NCBI GenBank assembly: GCA_000974665.1
Contig: BBSY01000003.1
Coordinates: 1,054,001 to 1,118,000, forward strand
Direction of reading: 5' to 3'
From: an alpha proteobacterium U9-1i
GTDB lineage: Bacteria > Pseudomonadota > Alphaproteobacteria > Caulobacterales > Aquidulcibacteraceae
DNA length: 64,000 bases
Below the pieces are notes generated by a model. That model saw only the letters and a list, made by a program, of their open reading frames with translations. It ran no database searches and was not told the origin of the DNA. Positions 26,394-34,617 of this stretch are shown here, piece after piece (position 1 is the stretch's first letter; the number at the start of each line of letters is the position of its first letter). The position numbers were made by a program, and so were the translations under genes.

Positions 26394-27276
26394 AATGAGC
26401 CTTTAGTTGACGAGCGATATCCGGCGTCAGCGCGTCAATGTGCGGTCCAGGCAGGCACTGCCCGTCCTCAAGCGCGCAGATCGGATCGCGCCCCTCCCAG
26501 CCGCCCAGGTTGGGGCGATGCATCTGGTAACCGATGAGCCGCTGTAATGGCTCTGGGAATGACCGCACGACGGCGGGCGGGTAAGCCAGGAACTGGTTTT
26601 CGTACTGCTTCAGCCAACCCAAACAATAAGAGACAATGATGCCGTCGCGCGGCGCGCTTGACCGGTTCTCGCCGGCGCCGTGCGTGAGCGCACCAAGAAA
26701 GACCAACGCATCCCCTGGCTGCATCTCCGCGGGGATTGACCGAATTGGATCAATGCTGCGATCCAGTGCGTCCGTGTGACTGCCTGGCCAAAGGCGCGTC
26801 GCCCCATTCTCTTCGGTGAAAGCAGTCAACGGCCACATCACGTTGATGAGCCAGGGGCGAAGCTTCGGTTCCTGAGGCCACATCTCTTCATCGCGGTGGG
26901 GCGCCTGGGCTCGCTCTTGCGGGTGCACGCGAATGGCTTGCGTCAGATTGAGCTGGATGCAATCGCACGACGGCTGCAGCGCCGCGCGCGTGATCGCGAG
27001 CACAGCTGGATGGAGAACAAGGTCTTGTGTTGAAGGCGCCTTGTTGAGGAGACCTCCGACCCGCGTTGTCTTCCATCCGTAAAAATCGCCTACGCACTTC
27101 GGCGTGGCGGCCAAATGCGGCGCGACCTCGGCGCAAATCAATCGCGATTTCAGATGACTGATCGCTTCTGGCAAGATGACATAACCGTCCCGCATTAAGT
27201 CCTCAAACGCTTGCGTGAAACGAGCCTCTGAATGAAGCGCCGGTTGAATGGACATGTGCGGGGTGGCGACTTGCAT
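26377..27276 (-). CDS. PhyH-family Fe(II)/2-oxoglutarate dioxygenase
   Basis: 299 residues. The metal site is H-x-D in APHRDEEMWPQ (about residue 130) and the distal His in VFLGALTHGAGENRSS, with the 2-oxoglutarate Arg expected in PRDGIIVSY. Long family blocks such as LRPWLINVMWPLTAFTEENGATRLWPGSH and CLGWLKQYENQFLAYPP are intact. Such enzymes hydroxylate small substrates or side chains. It has AGGAGG before its ATG. It sits between luxI and the GntR gene on the lasso strand, so peptide or signal hydroxylation is possible (inference); primary metabolism is the alternative. Confidence 0.85.
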   Translation of the reverse strand: MQVATPHMSIQPALHSEARFTQAFEDLMRDGYVILPEAISHLKSRLICAEVAPHLAATPKCVGDFYGWKTTRVGGLLNKAPSTQDLVLHPAVLAITRAALQPSCDCIQLNLTQAIRVHPQERAQAPHRDEEMWPQEPKLRPWLINVMWPLTAFTEENGATRLWPGSHTDALDRSIDPIRSIPAEMQPGDALVFLGALTHGAGENRSSAPRDGIIVSYCLGWLKQYENQFLAYPPAVVRSFPEPLQRLIGYQMHRPNLGGWEGRDPICALEDGQCLPGPHIDALTPDIARQLKAHYGEDA

Positions 27277-27314
27277 GGCGGCCTCCTCAACGTGTTGAAT
27301 TGTTTCGCGCGCGC

Positions 27315-27941
27315 TCAGGCGGCACGCGCCAGCCCGGCATCAGCGAAGCGCGTAACAGGACCGGTTAGCCGCGCCCGTTGGCGTACGGCGGCAAGGCCAT
27401 CGCTGGTGACGTCGGCCAGCATGGCGACGAGACGCTCTCGCCCCATCCTCTGCTTTGGCCCCAAGGCGCGCACGTTCCAGCCCGCTTGATCTGCAAGCGG
27501 CGCCAGCGCGGCGCCCGCGACGAAACTCACTTTCTCAATTCCGAACAGAATCGAAGTCTCCAGGATGCCTGCGATCATCCGCGCCAACAGGTCGCGACGG
27601 GGCGCGCCTTTCGCAATGGTTGGCGCGGGGCAGAATCGGGATGCCTCCCAAACGCGCGCCGACCGCGGCGGTCCATCGTCGCAGAGCTTGGCGAACACTT
27701 CGCTCATAAGATGTGGCGAGAGCGTTGGCAGTAGCCGCGCCGATTGCTGCACGTCGCCGTTTGCATCCACATCAATCAGATACATTGCCTCCTCGCTATC
27801 GAACTCGTCGATCTCAAGGCCCATGCTTTCGCTCAGCCGCCAATGCATGCGGTCGATGAACACCTGCTTGCGCTGGCGATGCATCTCCATCAGCGCGTGA
27901 TGAAAGAGACGGCGATTGTCGCGCGTGATGATCTGGATCAT
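27315..27941 (-). CDS. Acyl-homoserine lactone synthase (LuxI family)
   Basis: 208 residues from ATG 27941, which has GAGG 5 nt upstream and starts MIQIITRDNR as family members do; an upstream ATG at 28034 would add 31 residues. All key LuxI residues can be placed: MHRQRKQVFIDRMHW (Arg, Phe, Trp), GLEIDEFDSEEAMYLI (Glu, Asp, Asp), ARLLPT (Arg), VWEASRF (Glu and Arg). It makes an N-acyl-homoserine lactone from SAM and an acyl donor. The gene follows luxR on the same strand and precedes the dioxygenase. The acyl chain length is not readable. Confidence 0.92.
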   Translation of the reverse strand: MIQIITRDNRRLFHHALMEMHRQRKQVFIDRMHWRLSESMGLEIDEFDSEEAMYLIDVDANGDVQQSARLLPTLSPHLMSEVFAKLCDDGPPRSARVWEASRFCPAPTIAKGAPRRDLLARMIAGILETSILFGIEKVSFVAGAALAPLADQAGWNVRALGPKQRMGRERLVAMLADVTSDGLAAVRQRARLTGPVTRFADAGLARAA

Positions 27942-28054
27942 GAGCCTCGTGTCCTCCGCACCGAACTCCGTGAGATTGAGGGCAGACGCGTGCGCTCTGC
28001 TATGGGCCGATCGGCCCATTGACGCGCTTCGCACCGGACGCAGCTGTGGAGAAG

Positions 28055-28789
28055 TCAGTCCGCCAGATCGGACAAGGTCAGCGTGCCGTCGAGATAAGCG
28101 AACATGATCGCTTGGATGCGCGAGCTCACCCCATAGCGCGCTCGCGCATGCTCGATTGTGTGTTTGGCAGTCGCGGTCTTAATGCCGAGGATATCTGCGA
28201 TCAACGGATCGCTCTTGCCGCGGGCTGCAAGCGCCAAACACTCCTTCTGGCGCTTCGTCAACACGACCGGCTTTCGCGTCTCACCCGTCGCGCGCAGCCG
28301 CGCTTCCTCGTGGGCGTGAAACGCCATCAATTGTAAGTCAGGCACGATGAGAGGATCGATGCCGTCAGGACCAGGCACAAGCGAACACGACGCCGGCAGC
28401 GCACCGGGCGAATGAATGGGAATGGTCAATCCCTTCCTCAAGCCGCATTCCGCGGCTTCGTTCAGAATCCGGCGCTGGTCACGCGCCAGATCGTATTGGA
28501 CCACGAACTCCTCCCACCAAAACGGCAGGAGTGCGTTGTGTGCGCCGAAGAAAATTGGATCGCGGTTGGCGTATTTCTTATCCGAAAACCAGACCAGCCA
28601 AGGGTGCGGATAGTTAACGATGGCGACGGCGCCTGTCGGGGGCTTCAGCGGATCGACATGCGAGGCGCAGGCAACATATCTGATCCCGCAAGCCTCCATC
28701 TCCGCAAAGAGAAAACGCGCGATATCCTCTGCCGAAGCAGCCGCCCGGCACTTTTGCACAAAGTCCAACGTGGCCTCACGCCGGCCCAT
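28055..28789 (-). CDS. LuxR-family quorum-sensing regulator
   Basis: 244 residues. The autoinducer-binding domain keeps the usual contacts: PHPWLVWFSDKKYANRDPIFF (Trp, Tyr, Asp-Pro), FWWEE (Trp) and GLRKGLTIPIH (Gly). The C-terminal GerE-type HTH is LTKRQKECLALAARGKSDPLIADILGIKTATAKHTIEHARARYGVSS. It is the cognate partner of luxI 20 to 110 nt downstream. All minus-strand genes from here to the cyclase point the same way, so the lasso genes are its natural target. Confidence 0.92.
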   Translation of the reverse strand: MGRREATLDFVQKCRAAASAEDIARFLFAEMEACGIRYVACASHVDPLKPPTGAVAIVNYPHPWLVWFSDKKYANRDPIFFGAHNALLPFWWEEFVVQYDLARDQRRILNEAAECGLRKGLTIPIHSPGALPASCSLVPGPDGIDPLIVPDLQLMAFHAHEEARLRATGETRKPVVLTKRQKECLALAARGKSDPLIADILGIKTATAKHTIEHARARYGVSSRIQAIMFAYLDGTLTLSDLAD

Positions 28790-28806
28790 CGTCTACTCCG
28801 CCCTCC

Positions 28807-28859
28807 GCGCGCTCAGGTTGAACCCTAAGCGCGCCGTTTTTCAAGTGAATTGCAAGTTT
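28807..28859 (-). promoter_or_regulatory. luxR promoter: -10 element and inverted repeat
   Basis: TATAAA (28853-28858) inside TTATAAACT serves as a likely -10. A 28-bp imperfect inverted repeat, GCGCGCT (28807-28813) / AGCGCGC (28828-28834) with inner CAGG/CCCT, follows in the leader 18 nt before the start. It might be an operator or an RNA hairpin. It is not a textbook lux box. Confidence 0.4.
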
Positions 28860-29041
28860 ATAAGCATTGCATGGCGCCCATTCTCGCAGCGCGCGACGTG
28901 GGCGCTGGCCCCATCCCGGGAGGCGAGTCGCCCCTCTCGGCATAACCTCATCGCACCCTGTCTACCCGCTTCCGATGATCGCCCTCGTGGCTAAGTGGAA
29001 TGGTTTGGCGTCACGTGCCGCCGCGCGTCAGAAACTGCTCA

Positions 29042-29557
29042 ATGCAACGCATCAGCTTAGTGGCGCCAACGCGGGCTGTCGCATTAGGCGGCTTGCTCAC
29101 TTTTGCTCTGTGTCTCGGCATCGGCTTTGTTGCCGTATCGACGCTTTCCGACGTCGTCATCTACAATGCGAGCCCGTCGATGCCCCAAGGCATCTACGTG
29201 CGTATGCACTCGCCAATCGTGCGCCATTCAATCGTTACCGTGCGGGCGCGGGATGTCGCGCTGAACTATGCGACAGCGCGGCGCTTCACAGACGCAAACG
29301 ATCGGTTTCTCAAACGCGTCGCCGCATTGGATGGCGATGTCGTCTGTGCGCTTGGTCCCCTGGTAACCATCAATCACGAGCTCACACTTCGGCGTCGAAC
29401 GTTGGACAACGCCGGACGCGCATTGCCGACTTGGTCAGGATGCCGGCGCCTCGATGATCAAGTTTTCCTGATCGGCGACACGGCGGACAGTTTTGACGGC
29501 CGTTATTGGGGACCGGTTGCCTCGGACCTAATTGAAGGCGTTTGGCGTCGGCGATGA
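29042..29557 (+). CDS. traF: Conjugative transfer signal peptidase TraF (S26 family)
   Basis: 171 residues from ATG 29042 (ATG 29000 also in frame). N-terminal membrane span (AVALGGLLTFALCLGIGFVAVSTL), catalytic Ser in NASPSMPQGIY and catalytic Lys in DRFLKRVAALDGD, then FLIGDTADSFDGRYWGPVAS, the closing box of the family. In conjugation TraF matures the pilin. It is divergent from luxR and lies alone here, without other mating-pair genes. Its 3' two-thirds and the following leader are repeated at 36872-37384, where the gene is broken. Confidence 0.85.
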   Translation: MQRISLVAPTRAVALGGLLTFALCLGIGFVAVSTLSDVVIYNASPSMPQGIYVRMHSPIVRHSIVTVRARDVALNYATARRFTDANDRFLKRVAALDGDVVCALGPLVTINHELTLRRRTLDNAGRALPTWSGCRRLDDQVFLIGDTADSFDGRYWGPVASDLIEGVWRRR

Positions 29558-29716
29558 CGCCGCGCACCGCGCCGGGCCACTTCTTGTCGCACGCCGCCCT
29601 GCTCCGTGCGGTCAAGGGACGCTGCGCTCTTCGCCCTTGACCGCGCATGCCGGCGTGCAGCGCGAGCATCGCCCGGCGCGGCTCCTCGCGTGCGGGCGAT
29701 GGAGTGAATGCGATGA
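29203..29716 (+). repeat. Direct repeat, copy 1 (traF 3' part plus hairpin leader)
   Basis: About 514 bp match 36872-37384. By eye about 50 differences fall in the ~355 bp of traF but only about 7 in the ~157 bp of non-coding leader. The leader holds two perfect hairpins: GCGGTCAAGGG/CCCTTGACCGC (29608-29618, 29634-29644) and CATCGCCCG/CGGGCGATG (29667-29675, 29693-29701). Homology ends at the ATG (29713) that in copy 2 starts parB. The rest up to 29975 shows no gene. Confidence 0.9.
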
Positions 29717-29975
29717 ACATCCCCGCCCCTTCGGTGGAATGAGCTTGCACACCACCGGTCTTGTGGCTCAGGCTCACCCCGGTTGCTGATGCAGTAGCGA
29801 GGATGCGGTACAGAACGCACAATCGAACGTATCTAAACGCCTCTGATCTGAGACCGGGATTGGAGGTACGGCCAAACGGCCCCGCGGTCGCCCCTCGACG
29901 CACACTGTCCCTTGTCTGTAGACGGGCAAGTCTCGCGAAGCCTCAGCATTGTTTTCAGTTAATTGAGGCGCGGCC

Positions 29976-30512
29976 ATGAGTTCGCCGCCGATCCCCGAGT
30001 CCAGCGGCCTCGGTTCGCCACAGCGTGCGGGCATCGTGGCGCGCTATCGGGAGCCGTTGATACGCTACTTTTTGCGCAAAGGGATGAATGAGCCCGCATC
30101 CGAAGATCTGGCCCACGACACGTTTTTGAAGCTCTTTGCTTTGGCGCGCACCGATCATGTCGAGAACATGGAAGCCTATCTCTTCCAGATCGCCCGGTCG
30201 GTCTTCAACGATCATCTGAGCCACCTCGAGGTGCGCCGGCGCAATCACGGCATTGTCGAAAGCCTCTGGGGAGAAAAAACTGAGACTCGGACGCCCGAGC
30301 GCGTCTTAGAGGGCAAAGCCGCTTTCGCACGATTTGAAAGCGCACTTGCCGAATTGAAACCTAAGACACGAGACATATTCCTGATGAACCGGATGGAGGG
30401 GCTCTCCTATACCCAGATCGCCGTCCGCCTTGGCGTGACGCCCAGCGCAATCGAGAAGCACATCTCGACCGCGATCGCCCATTTCGTTCGCCGCTTGCGG
30501 GATCATCGATGA
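29976..30512 (+). CDS. FecI-type ECF sigma factor, module 2
   Basis: 178 residues. Region 2: VARYREPLIRYFLRKGMNEPASEDLAHDTFLKLF ... NMEAYLFQIARSVFNDHLS. Region 4: ALAELKPKTRDIFLMNRMEGLSYTQIAVRLGVTPSAIEKHISTAIAHF. It is only distantly like the sigma factor of module 1, so the two modules are not a recent duplication. Its stop overlaps the fecR start (ATGA). It begins about 260 nt after repeat copy 1. Confidence 0.9.
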   Translation: MSSPPIPESSGLGSPQRAGIVARYREPLIRYFLRKGMNEPASEDLAHDTFLKLFALARTDHVENMEAYLFQIARSVFNDHLSHLEVRRRNHGIVESLWGEKTETRTPERVLEGKAAFARFESALAELKPKTRDIFLMNRMEGLSYTQIAVRLGVTPSAIEKHISTAIAHFVRRLRDHR

Positions 30513-31549
30513 AGGGGACCGCTTCTCCTCCCGAAGGCGATGAGCCCATGAATTTGACGGATGAGGCCAGCGCCTGGTTTGCGCGGATGCATTCCGACCA
30601 GGTCATGTCGGAAGACGAAACCGCGTTCGTCGAATGGCTCGAGGCTAATCCTCAACATCGCAAGGCCTATGAGGAGGTCGCCGCGGTATGGGGCGGGCTG
30701 GGCGAACTGCGCGGTGATCCGGCCATGCGCCCCTTGCTCAGCCATTTGAGCGATGATGTCGAAGCGTCTCCAAAGCGCGGCCTTGATCGCCGGCGCCTGT
30801 TGCAGGCTGCTGCAGCCTCCATTGGCGTGTTGGGTGTGGCTGGCGCAAGCTGGTTCGGCGTGAGTGAGTTCGCCGGCGCTGAGACCTATCAGACGGCCTT
30901 TGGCGAGCAAAGGCGCGTCGCGCTTCAAGATGGCTCCACGCTTACCTTAAACACTGAAACCAAAGTGCGCGTGCGCTTCACCGAGACCGAGCGCAGGCTT
31001 TGGTTGGATCAGGGACAGGCTTACTTCATCGTGGCGCCGGATCGCACGCGACCGTTCCGGGTGTTCGTTGGCGATGAAGAAGTTCGCGCGCTAGGTACGC
31101 AATTTGAAGTGCGCCGTGATGGCGATCAGATGAAGGTCACGCTCGAAGAAGGGTCGGTCGCGATCATCCGCCGCGCCAGTCAAGAAGTGCTGCGCGCGGA
31201 CACGCCAGCACCTGCCGATGTCGTGCTGGAGATGGGACAACAGGCGATCGTGGCGCCAGCGGAGGCCATTCAAGTGGCGGTGGTGGATACGCGGCGGATG
31301 ACGGCATGGCGCTTTGGACAGATGGCGCTCGACGCTGATCGGCTCTCGTATGCCGTCACCGAACTCAATCGCTACAACACCAGACAGATCGTGATCGACA
31401 GTCCAGAGCTACAGTCGTTGCAGATCTCGGGCCTATTTCAGACCGGGTCGCCGGAAGCATTCGTCGAAGCGATTTCGGCCGTGCTGCCCGTCGAGGTTGC
31501 GAGCCAGGACGAGCGCTCGATCCATCTTGTCTATGCGAGAGCGAACTGA
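30509..31549 (+). CDS. FecR-type anti-sigma regulator, module 2
   Basis: 346 residues. FecR_N region with ASAWFARMHSDQVMSEDETAFVEWLEANPQHRKAYEEVAAVWGGLGEL. A DRRRLLQAAAASIGVLGVAGASWFG segment follows (about residues 93-117), with a twin-arginine motif as in many FecR proteins. Then come the FecR domain (RRVALQDGSTLTLNTETKVRVRF ... FRVFVGDEEVRALGTQFEV) and the STN-like C-terminus (LSYAVTELNRYNTRQIVIDSPELQSLQISGLFQTGSPEAF). A second start at 30548 (MNLTDEAS) fits family length better. It controls the sigma factor before it. Confidence 0.9.
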   Translation: MKGTASPPEGDEPMNLTDEASAWFARMHSDQVMSEDETAFVEWLEANPQHRKAYEEVAAVWGGLGELRGDPAMRPLLSHLSDDVEASPKRGLDRRRLLQAAAASIGVLGVAGASWFGVSEFAGAETYQTAFGEQRRVALQDGSTLTLNTETKVRVRFTETERRLWLDQGQAYFIVAPDRTRPFRVFVGDEEVRALGTQFEVRRDGDQMKVTLEEGSVAIIRRASQEVLRADTPAPADVVLEMGQQAIVAPAEAIQVAVVDTRRMTAWRFGQMALDADRLSYAVTELNRYNTRQIVIDSPELQSLQISGLFQTGSPEAFVEAISAVLPVEVASQDERSIHLVYARAN

Positions 31550-31662
31550 ACACGTCCATGAACTATTTGTTGAGGCTCAATGGACTTGGCCCGTCTTCAG
31601 GACGAGCACCACTCAGAACGGGGACCATCCCCGCGACCCAATGTGCTCGAGGGGGAGTCATC

Positions 31663-34617
31663 ATGGGTAGTCGAAAATTCGGATTGCGTCATGCGTTGCT
31701 GATGGGTGCGGCTGCGTTTGGCGTAGGGATCAGCCAAGCCGCAGCGCCGCCGGCCTATGCGCAGGAAGCCACGCACGCTTACCAAATCGGCCCACAAGAC
31801 CTCGACGAGGCCCTCCGCGAATTCGCGCGTCAGACGGGGCGCGATGTCCTGTTCACTCCTGCTGCGGTCGCCGGAAAGCGATCACCCGGCGCCCAGGGGC
31901 AAATGACCGAGCGACAAGCACTCGAAGCATTGCTTGCCGGAACAGGCCTGAGGTTTGAGCAGACCGCATCGAACGGCTATGCGGTGCAAGATCCAAACTC
32001 CCCTACACGGCTCGGCGACGCGCGGACCACTGAAGCGGCGCCGAGTGAAGGCAACGTGGACGATGAGATCGTTGTCACCGGCACACGTATCCGAGGCGCC
32101 GTGCCCGCCGGTTCGAATTTGATTGAACTCAGCCGTGAAGATCTGGACGCAACTGGGCGCTTGACGCTGCAAGACGCATTGCAAACCTTGCCGCAGAATT
32201 TTGCTGGCAGCCAAAATGAAGGAACGGTGGAAGGCTCGCTCAACGCGCGCAGCAACTTTTCTTACGGCTCGACCATCGATTTGCGCGGCTTAGGCGCCGA
32301 CGCGACATTGACCCTTGTCAACGGCCGCCGGCTCGCGCCCGCGGGCGTCGGCAATTACGTGGATATCTCAATCATTCCGCTCGCGGCAGTCGAGCGGATC
32401 GAAGTTTTGGCCGACGGCGCCTCGGCGACCTATGGCTCAGACGCGGTCAGTGGTGTCGTCAACATCATTCTCAATGACAGCTTCGAGGGCGCTGAAACGC
32501 GAGGCTATGTCACCGGCACATCGCAAGGCGGCGCCGAAGGCGTAGGCTTCTCGCAATTGCTCGGCTTCGACTGGAACAGCGGGCGCTTGACCGCCGCTTA
32601 CGATTATCGGGATCGCCGCGAACTCGACATTGACGATCGCGACTTCTTGGCCAGCTCCGACTTCCGCCCCGAAGGCTCCAACTTTTCACGCACGCTCGCC
32701 AGTCCGGGCAACATTATCCGTATTGGTGCGACGCCGGTTTCGCTCGCCATTCCCGAAGGTCAAGACGGTACCTCTTTGACTGCGGCAGACCTCATTCCAG
32801 GAGTGCTGAACCTCAACGAACTTAATGAGGGCGCTTGGCTCTTGCCGGAACAGACGAGCCACTCGATCTTTGTAAGCGCGCAGCAGGATGTGAATCCGGC
32901 CCTTACACTCAGCGCCGATCTCATAGCCACCGATCGTGAGGTTTACCTCGAGCGAGAGCAGCTCTTTGCCAATATCGTCGTGCCGGAGTCGAACGCCTAT
33001 CGGCAGCTGAACAATTTATTCGTAGGCCAGGGACCGCTTACGATCGCGTACTTCTTCGGACCCGACTTGGGACCGGTGCGCAACATCAGCCGATCGCAAG
33101 CCTATTCCACCGCATTTAGCGGCGAACTCGCATTGCCCAACGATTGGACATTGTCGGCTTCCCTCACCCACTCGCAAAGCCGCGAGTCGATCGACAATGA
33201 AAACTTTTTCGACTCCGCAAACATTGCCCCGGCGCTCGCCAGCGGCAATCTGAACACCGCCTTCAATCCGTTTGCAGACGGCTCCAATACGAATTCGGCC
33301 GTGCTGGCGGGCCTTACATTCGACATCGCCACTGAAAACGAAGGCCGGGTCACGAGCTACGGCGCCACCATGGATGGCCCGCTCTGGGCCTTGCCCGGCG
33401 GGCCGATCCGCGCCGCTTTCGGCGTCGAGCAACGCCGCGAACGCTTTTCGATTTCGCGTTTGGAGGACCATGCGTCTGGGGTCGCAGATCAATTCATCCA
33501 AGACCCGGGCGCACGCACAGTCGACGCCATTTTCGCCGAACTATACCTGCCTCTCATTTCGCCCGATAACGGCGTGCCGCTTGTGCATGCCCTCACGCTG
33601 TCGGCGTCCGCCCGACGTGAGGAGGCAAGCGACTATGGCGCATCGACTACGCCCCGCGTCGGCGTCCGCTGGGCTTTGTCCGAAGCCTTCGCGCTCCGCG
33701 GTTCTTGGGGCCAATCATTCAAGGGACCGCTGTTCGACCAATTGCTCGGCGGAACAGCGATATCTTATCTCACCGCGAGCGCAGCGCAGGACCCGCTCGC
33801 CGACAACGGCTCGACCGGGGTCTTGGCTATCGCCGGCGCCAATCGCGAACTGCGTCCCGAACAGGCCGAGAGTTGGACCGCAGGCTTCGACGTCGAACTC
33901 GGCACGGGCTTTACCCTCTCGGCGACTTACTACGACATCGATTTCGCAGATCGCATCACTTCGGCGGGCGGCACGTTTGCAATCCTGCGCAATCCTGCCG
34001 GCTTCGAAAGCATCATCTACCGCGATCCATCGCCTCAGCTCATAGCCGAATTTCTGGCGCTGGGGCCGCCCCCATTCGGCGTGCTGCCCGCTGACGGCGT
34101 TGAGGTCATCGTCGACAGGCGCCTGGTCAATCTATCCGCCCTGCGCGTGCGCGGAATTGATCTCTCTGCGGCCTACGCTTTCGAAACCGACATTGGACAA
34201 ATCTCGCTGACCTTGGCCGCCAGCAATATGCTGCAGTACGAGACGACATTGGCGCCGGGAGCGGCGCCGGTGAGCGCGCTCAACACCCTGAATGGGCCGG
34301 TAGACCTTCGCGGCCGCGCCACTTTAGCCTGGCAGGGCGTACAAACTGGCGCTGCGCTCACCTTCAATTACGTGGACGCTTATCGCGACACGTTGAGCCT
34401 ACCGGCCCGTGACATAGATTCTTTTCAGACCTTTGACTTCCGGCTTACGCACGATTTCGGCGACCGTGAGCGCGGCCTTGTGGTTGCGTTTAATCTGAAC
34501 AACGTCTTTGACGAAGACCCGCCCTTCGCCAACAACCCGACCGGGTTCGCATTCGACGCCGCGAACGCGTCGCCGCTTGGCCGCGTGATCTCGCTCGAAT
34601 TGCGGCAGCGCTGGTGA
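31663..34617 (+). CDS. TonB-dependent receptor with STN domain, module 2
   Basis: 984 residues from ATG 31663, which has GGGGGAG 6 nt upstream. Signal peptide ending PPAYAQEA, an STN domain (YQIGPQDLDEALREFARQTGRDVLFTPAAVAGKRSPG), a plug (DDEIVVTGTRIRGAVPAGSN ... LRGLGADATLTLVNGRRLAPAG ... SATYGSDAVSGVVNIIL) and a barrel ending VISLELRQRW. It is clearly homologous to the receptor of module 1 (plug blocks nearly identical, extracellular loops different), which suggests a different lasso or similar ligand. The isopeptidase follows with a stop/start overlap. Confidence 0.9.
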   Translation: MGSRKFGLRHALLMGAAAFGVGISQAAAPPAYAQEATHAYQIGPQDLDEALREFARQTGRDVLFTPAAVAGKRSPGAQGQMTERQALEALLAGTGLRFEQTASNGYAVQDPNSPTRLGDARTTEAAPSEGNVDDEIVVTGTRIRGAVPAGSNLIELSREDLDATGRLTLQDALQTLPQNFAGSQNEGTVEGSLNARSNFSYGSTIDLRGLGADATLTLVNGRRLAPAGVGNYVDISIIPLAAVERIEVLADGASATYGSDAVSGVVNIILNDSFEGAETRGYVTGTSQGGAEGVGFSQLLGFDWNSGRLTAAYDYRDRRELDIDDRDFLASSDFRPEGSNFSRTLASPGNIIRIGATPVSLAIPEGQDGTSLTAADLIPGVLNLNELNEGAWLLPEQTSHSIFVSAQQDVNPALTLSADLIATDREVYLEREQLFANIVVPESNAYRQLNNLFVGQGPLTIAYFFGPDLGPVRNISRSQAYSTAFSGELALPNDWTLSASLTHSQSRESIDNENFFDSANIAPALASGNLNTAFNPFADGSNTNSAVLAGLTFDIATENEGRVTSYGATMDGPLWALPGGPIRAAFGVEQRRERFSISRLEDHASGVADQFIQDPGARTVDAIFAELYLPLISPDNGVPLVHALTLSASARREEASDYGASTTPRVGVRWALSEAFALRGSWGQSFKGPLFDQLLGGTAISYLTASAAQDPLADNGSTGVLAIAGANRELRPEQAESWTAGFDVELGTGFTLSATYYDIDFADRITSAGGTFAILRNPAGFESIIYRDPSPQLIAEFLALGPPPFGVLPADGVEVIVDRRLVNLSALRVRGIDLSAAYAFETDIGQISLTLAASNMLQYETTLAPGAAPVSALNTLNGPVDLRGRATLAWQGVQTGAALTFNYVDAYRDTLSLPARDIDSFQTFDFRLTHDFGDRERGLVVAFNLNNVFDEDPPFANNPTGFAFDAANASPLGRVISLELRQRW

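Noticed and set aside
22983-28789. A dedicated lasso export ABC transporter (McjD-like)
   Set aside because: None of the genes in the cluster has ABC transporter features; this agrees with the isopeptidase/TonB type of locus rather than the antimicrobial type.
25681-28860. A classical lux box
   Set aside because: I searched both the luxR and A1 upstream regions by eye for a 20-bp CTG-N10-CAG dyad and found none good enough; only the shared TTATAAACT and the 28807-28834 repeat are reported.
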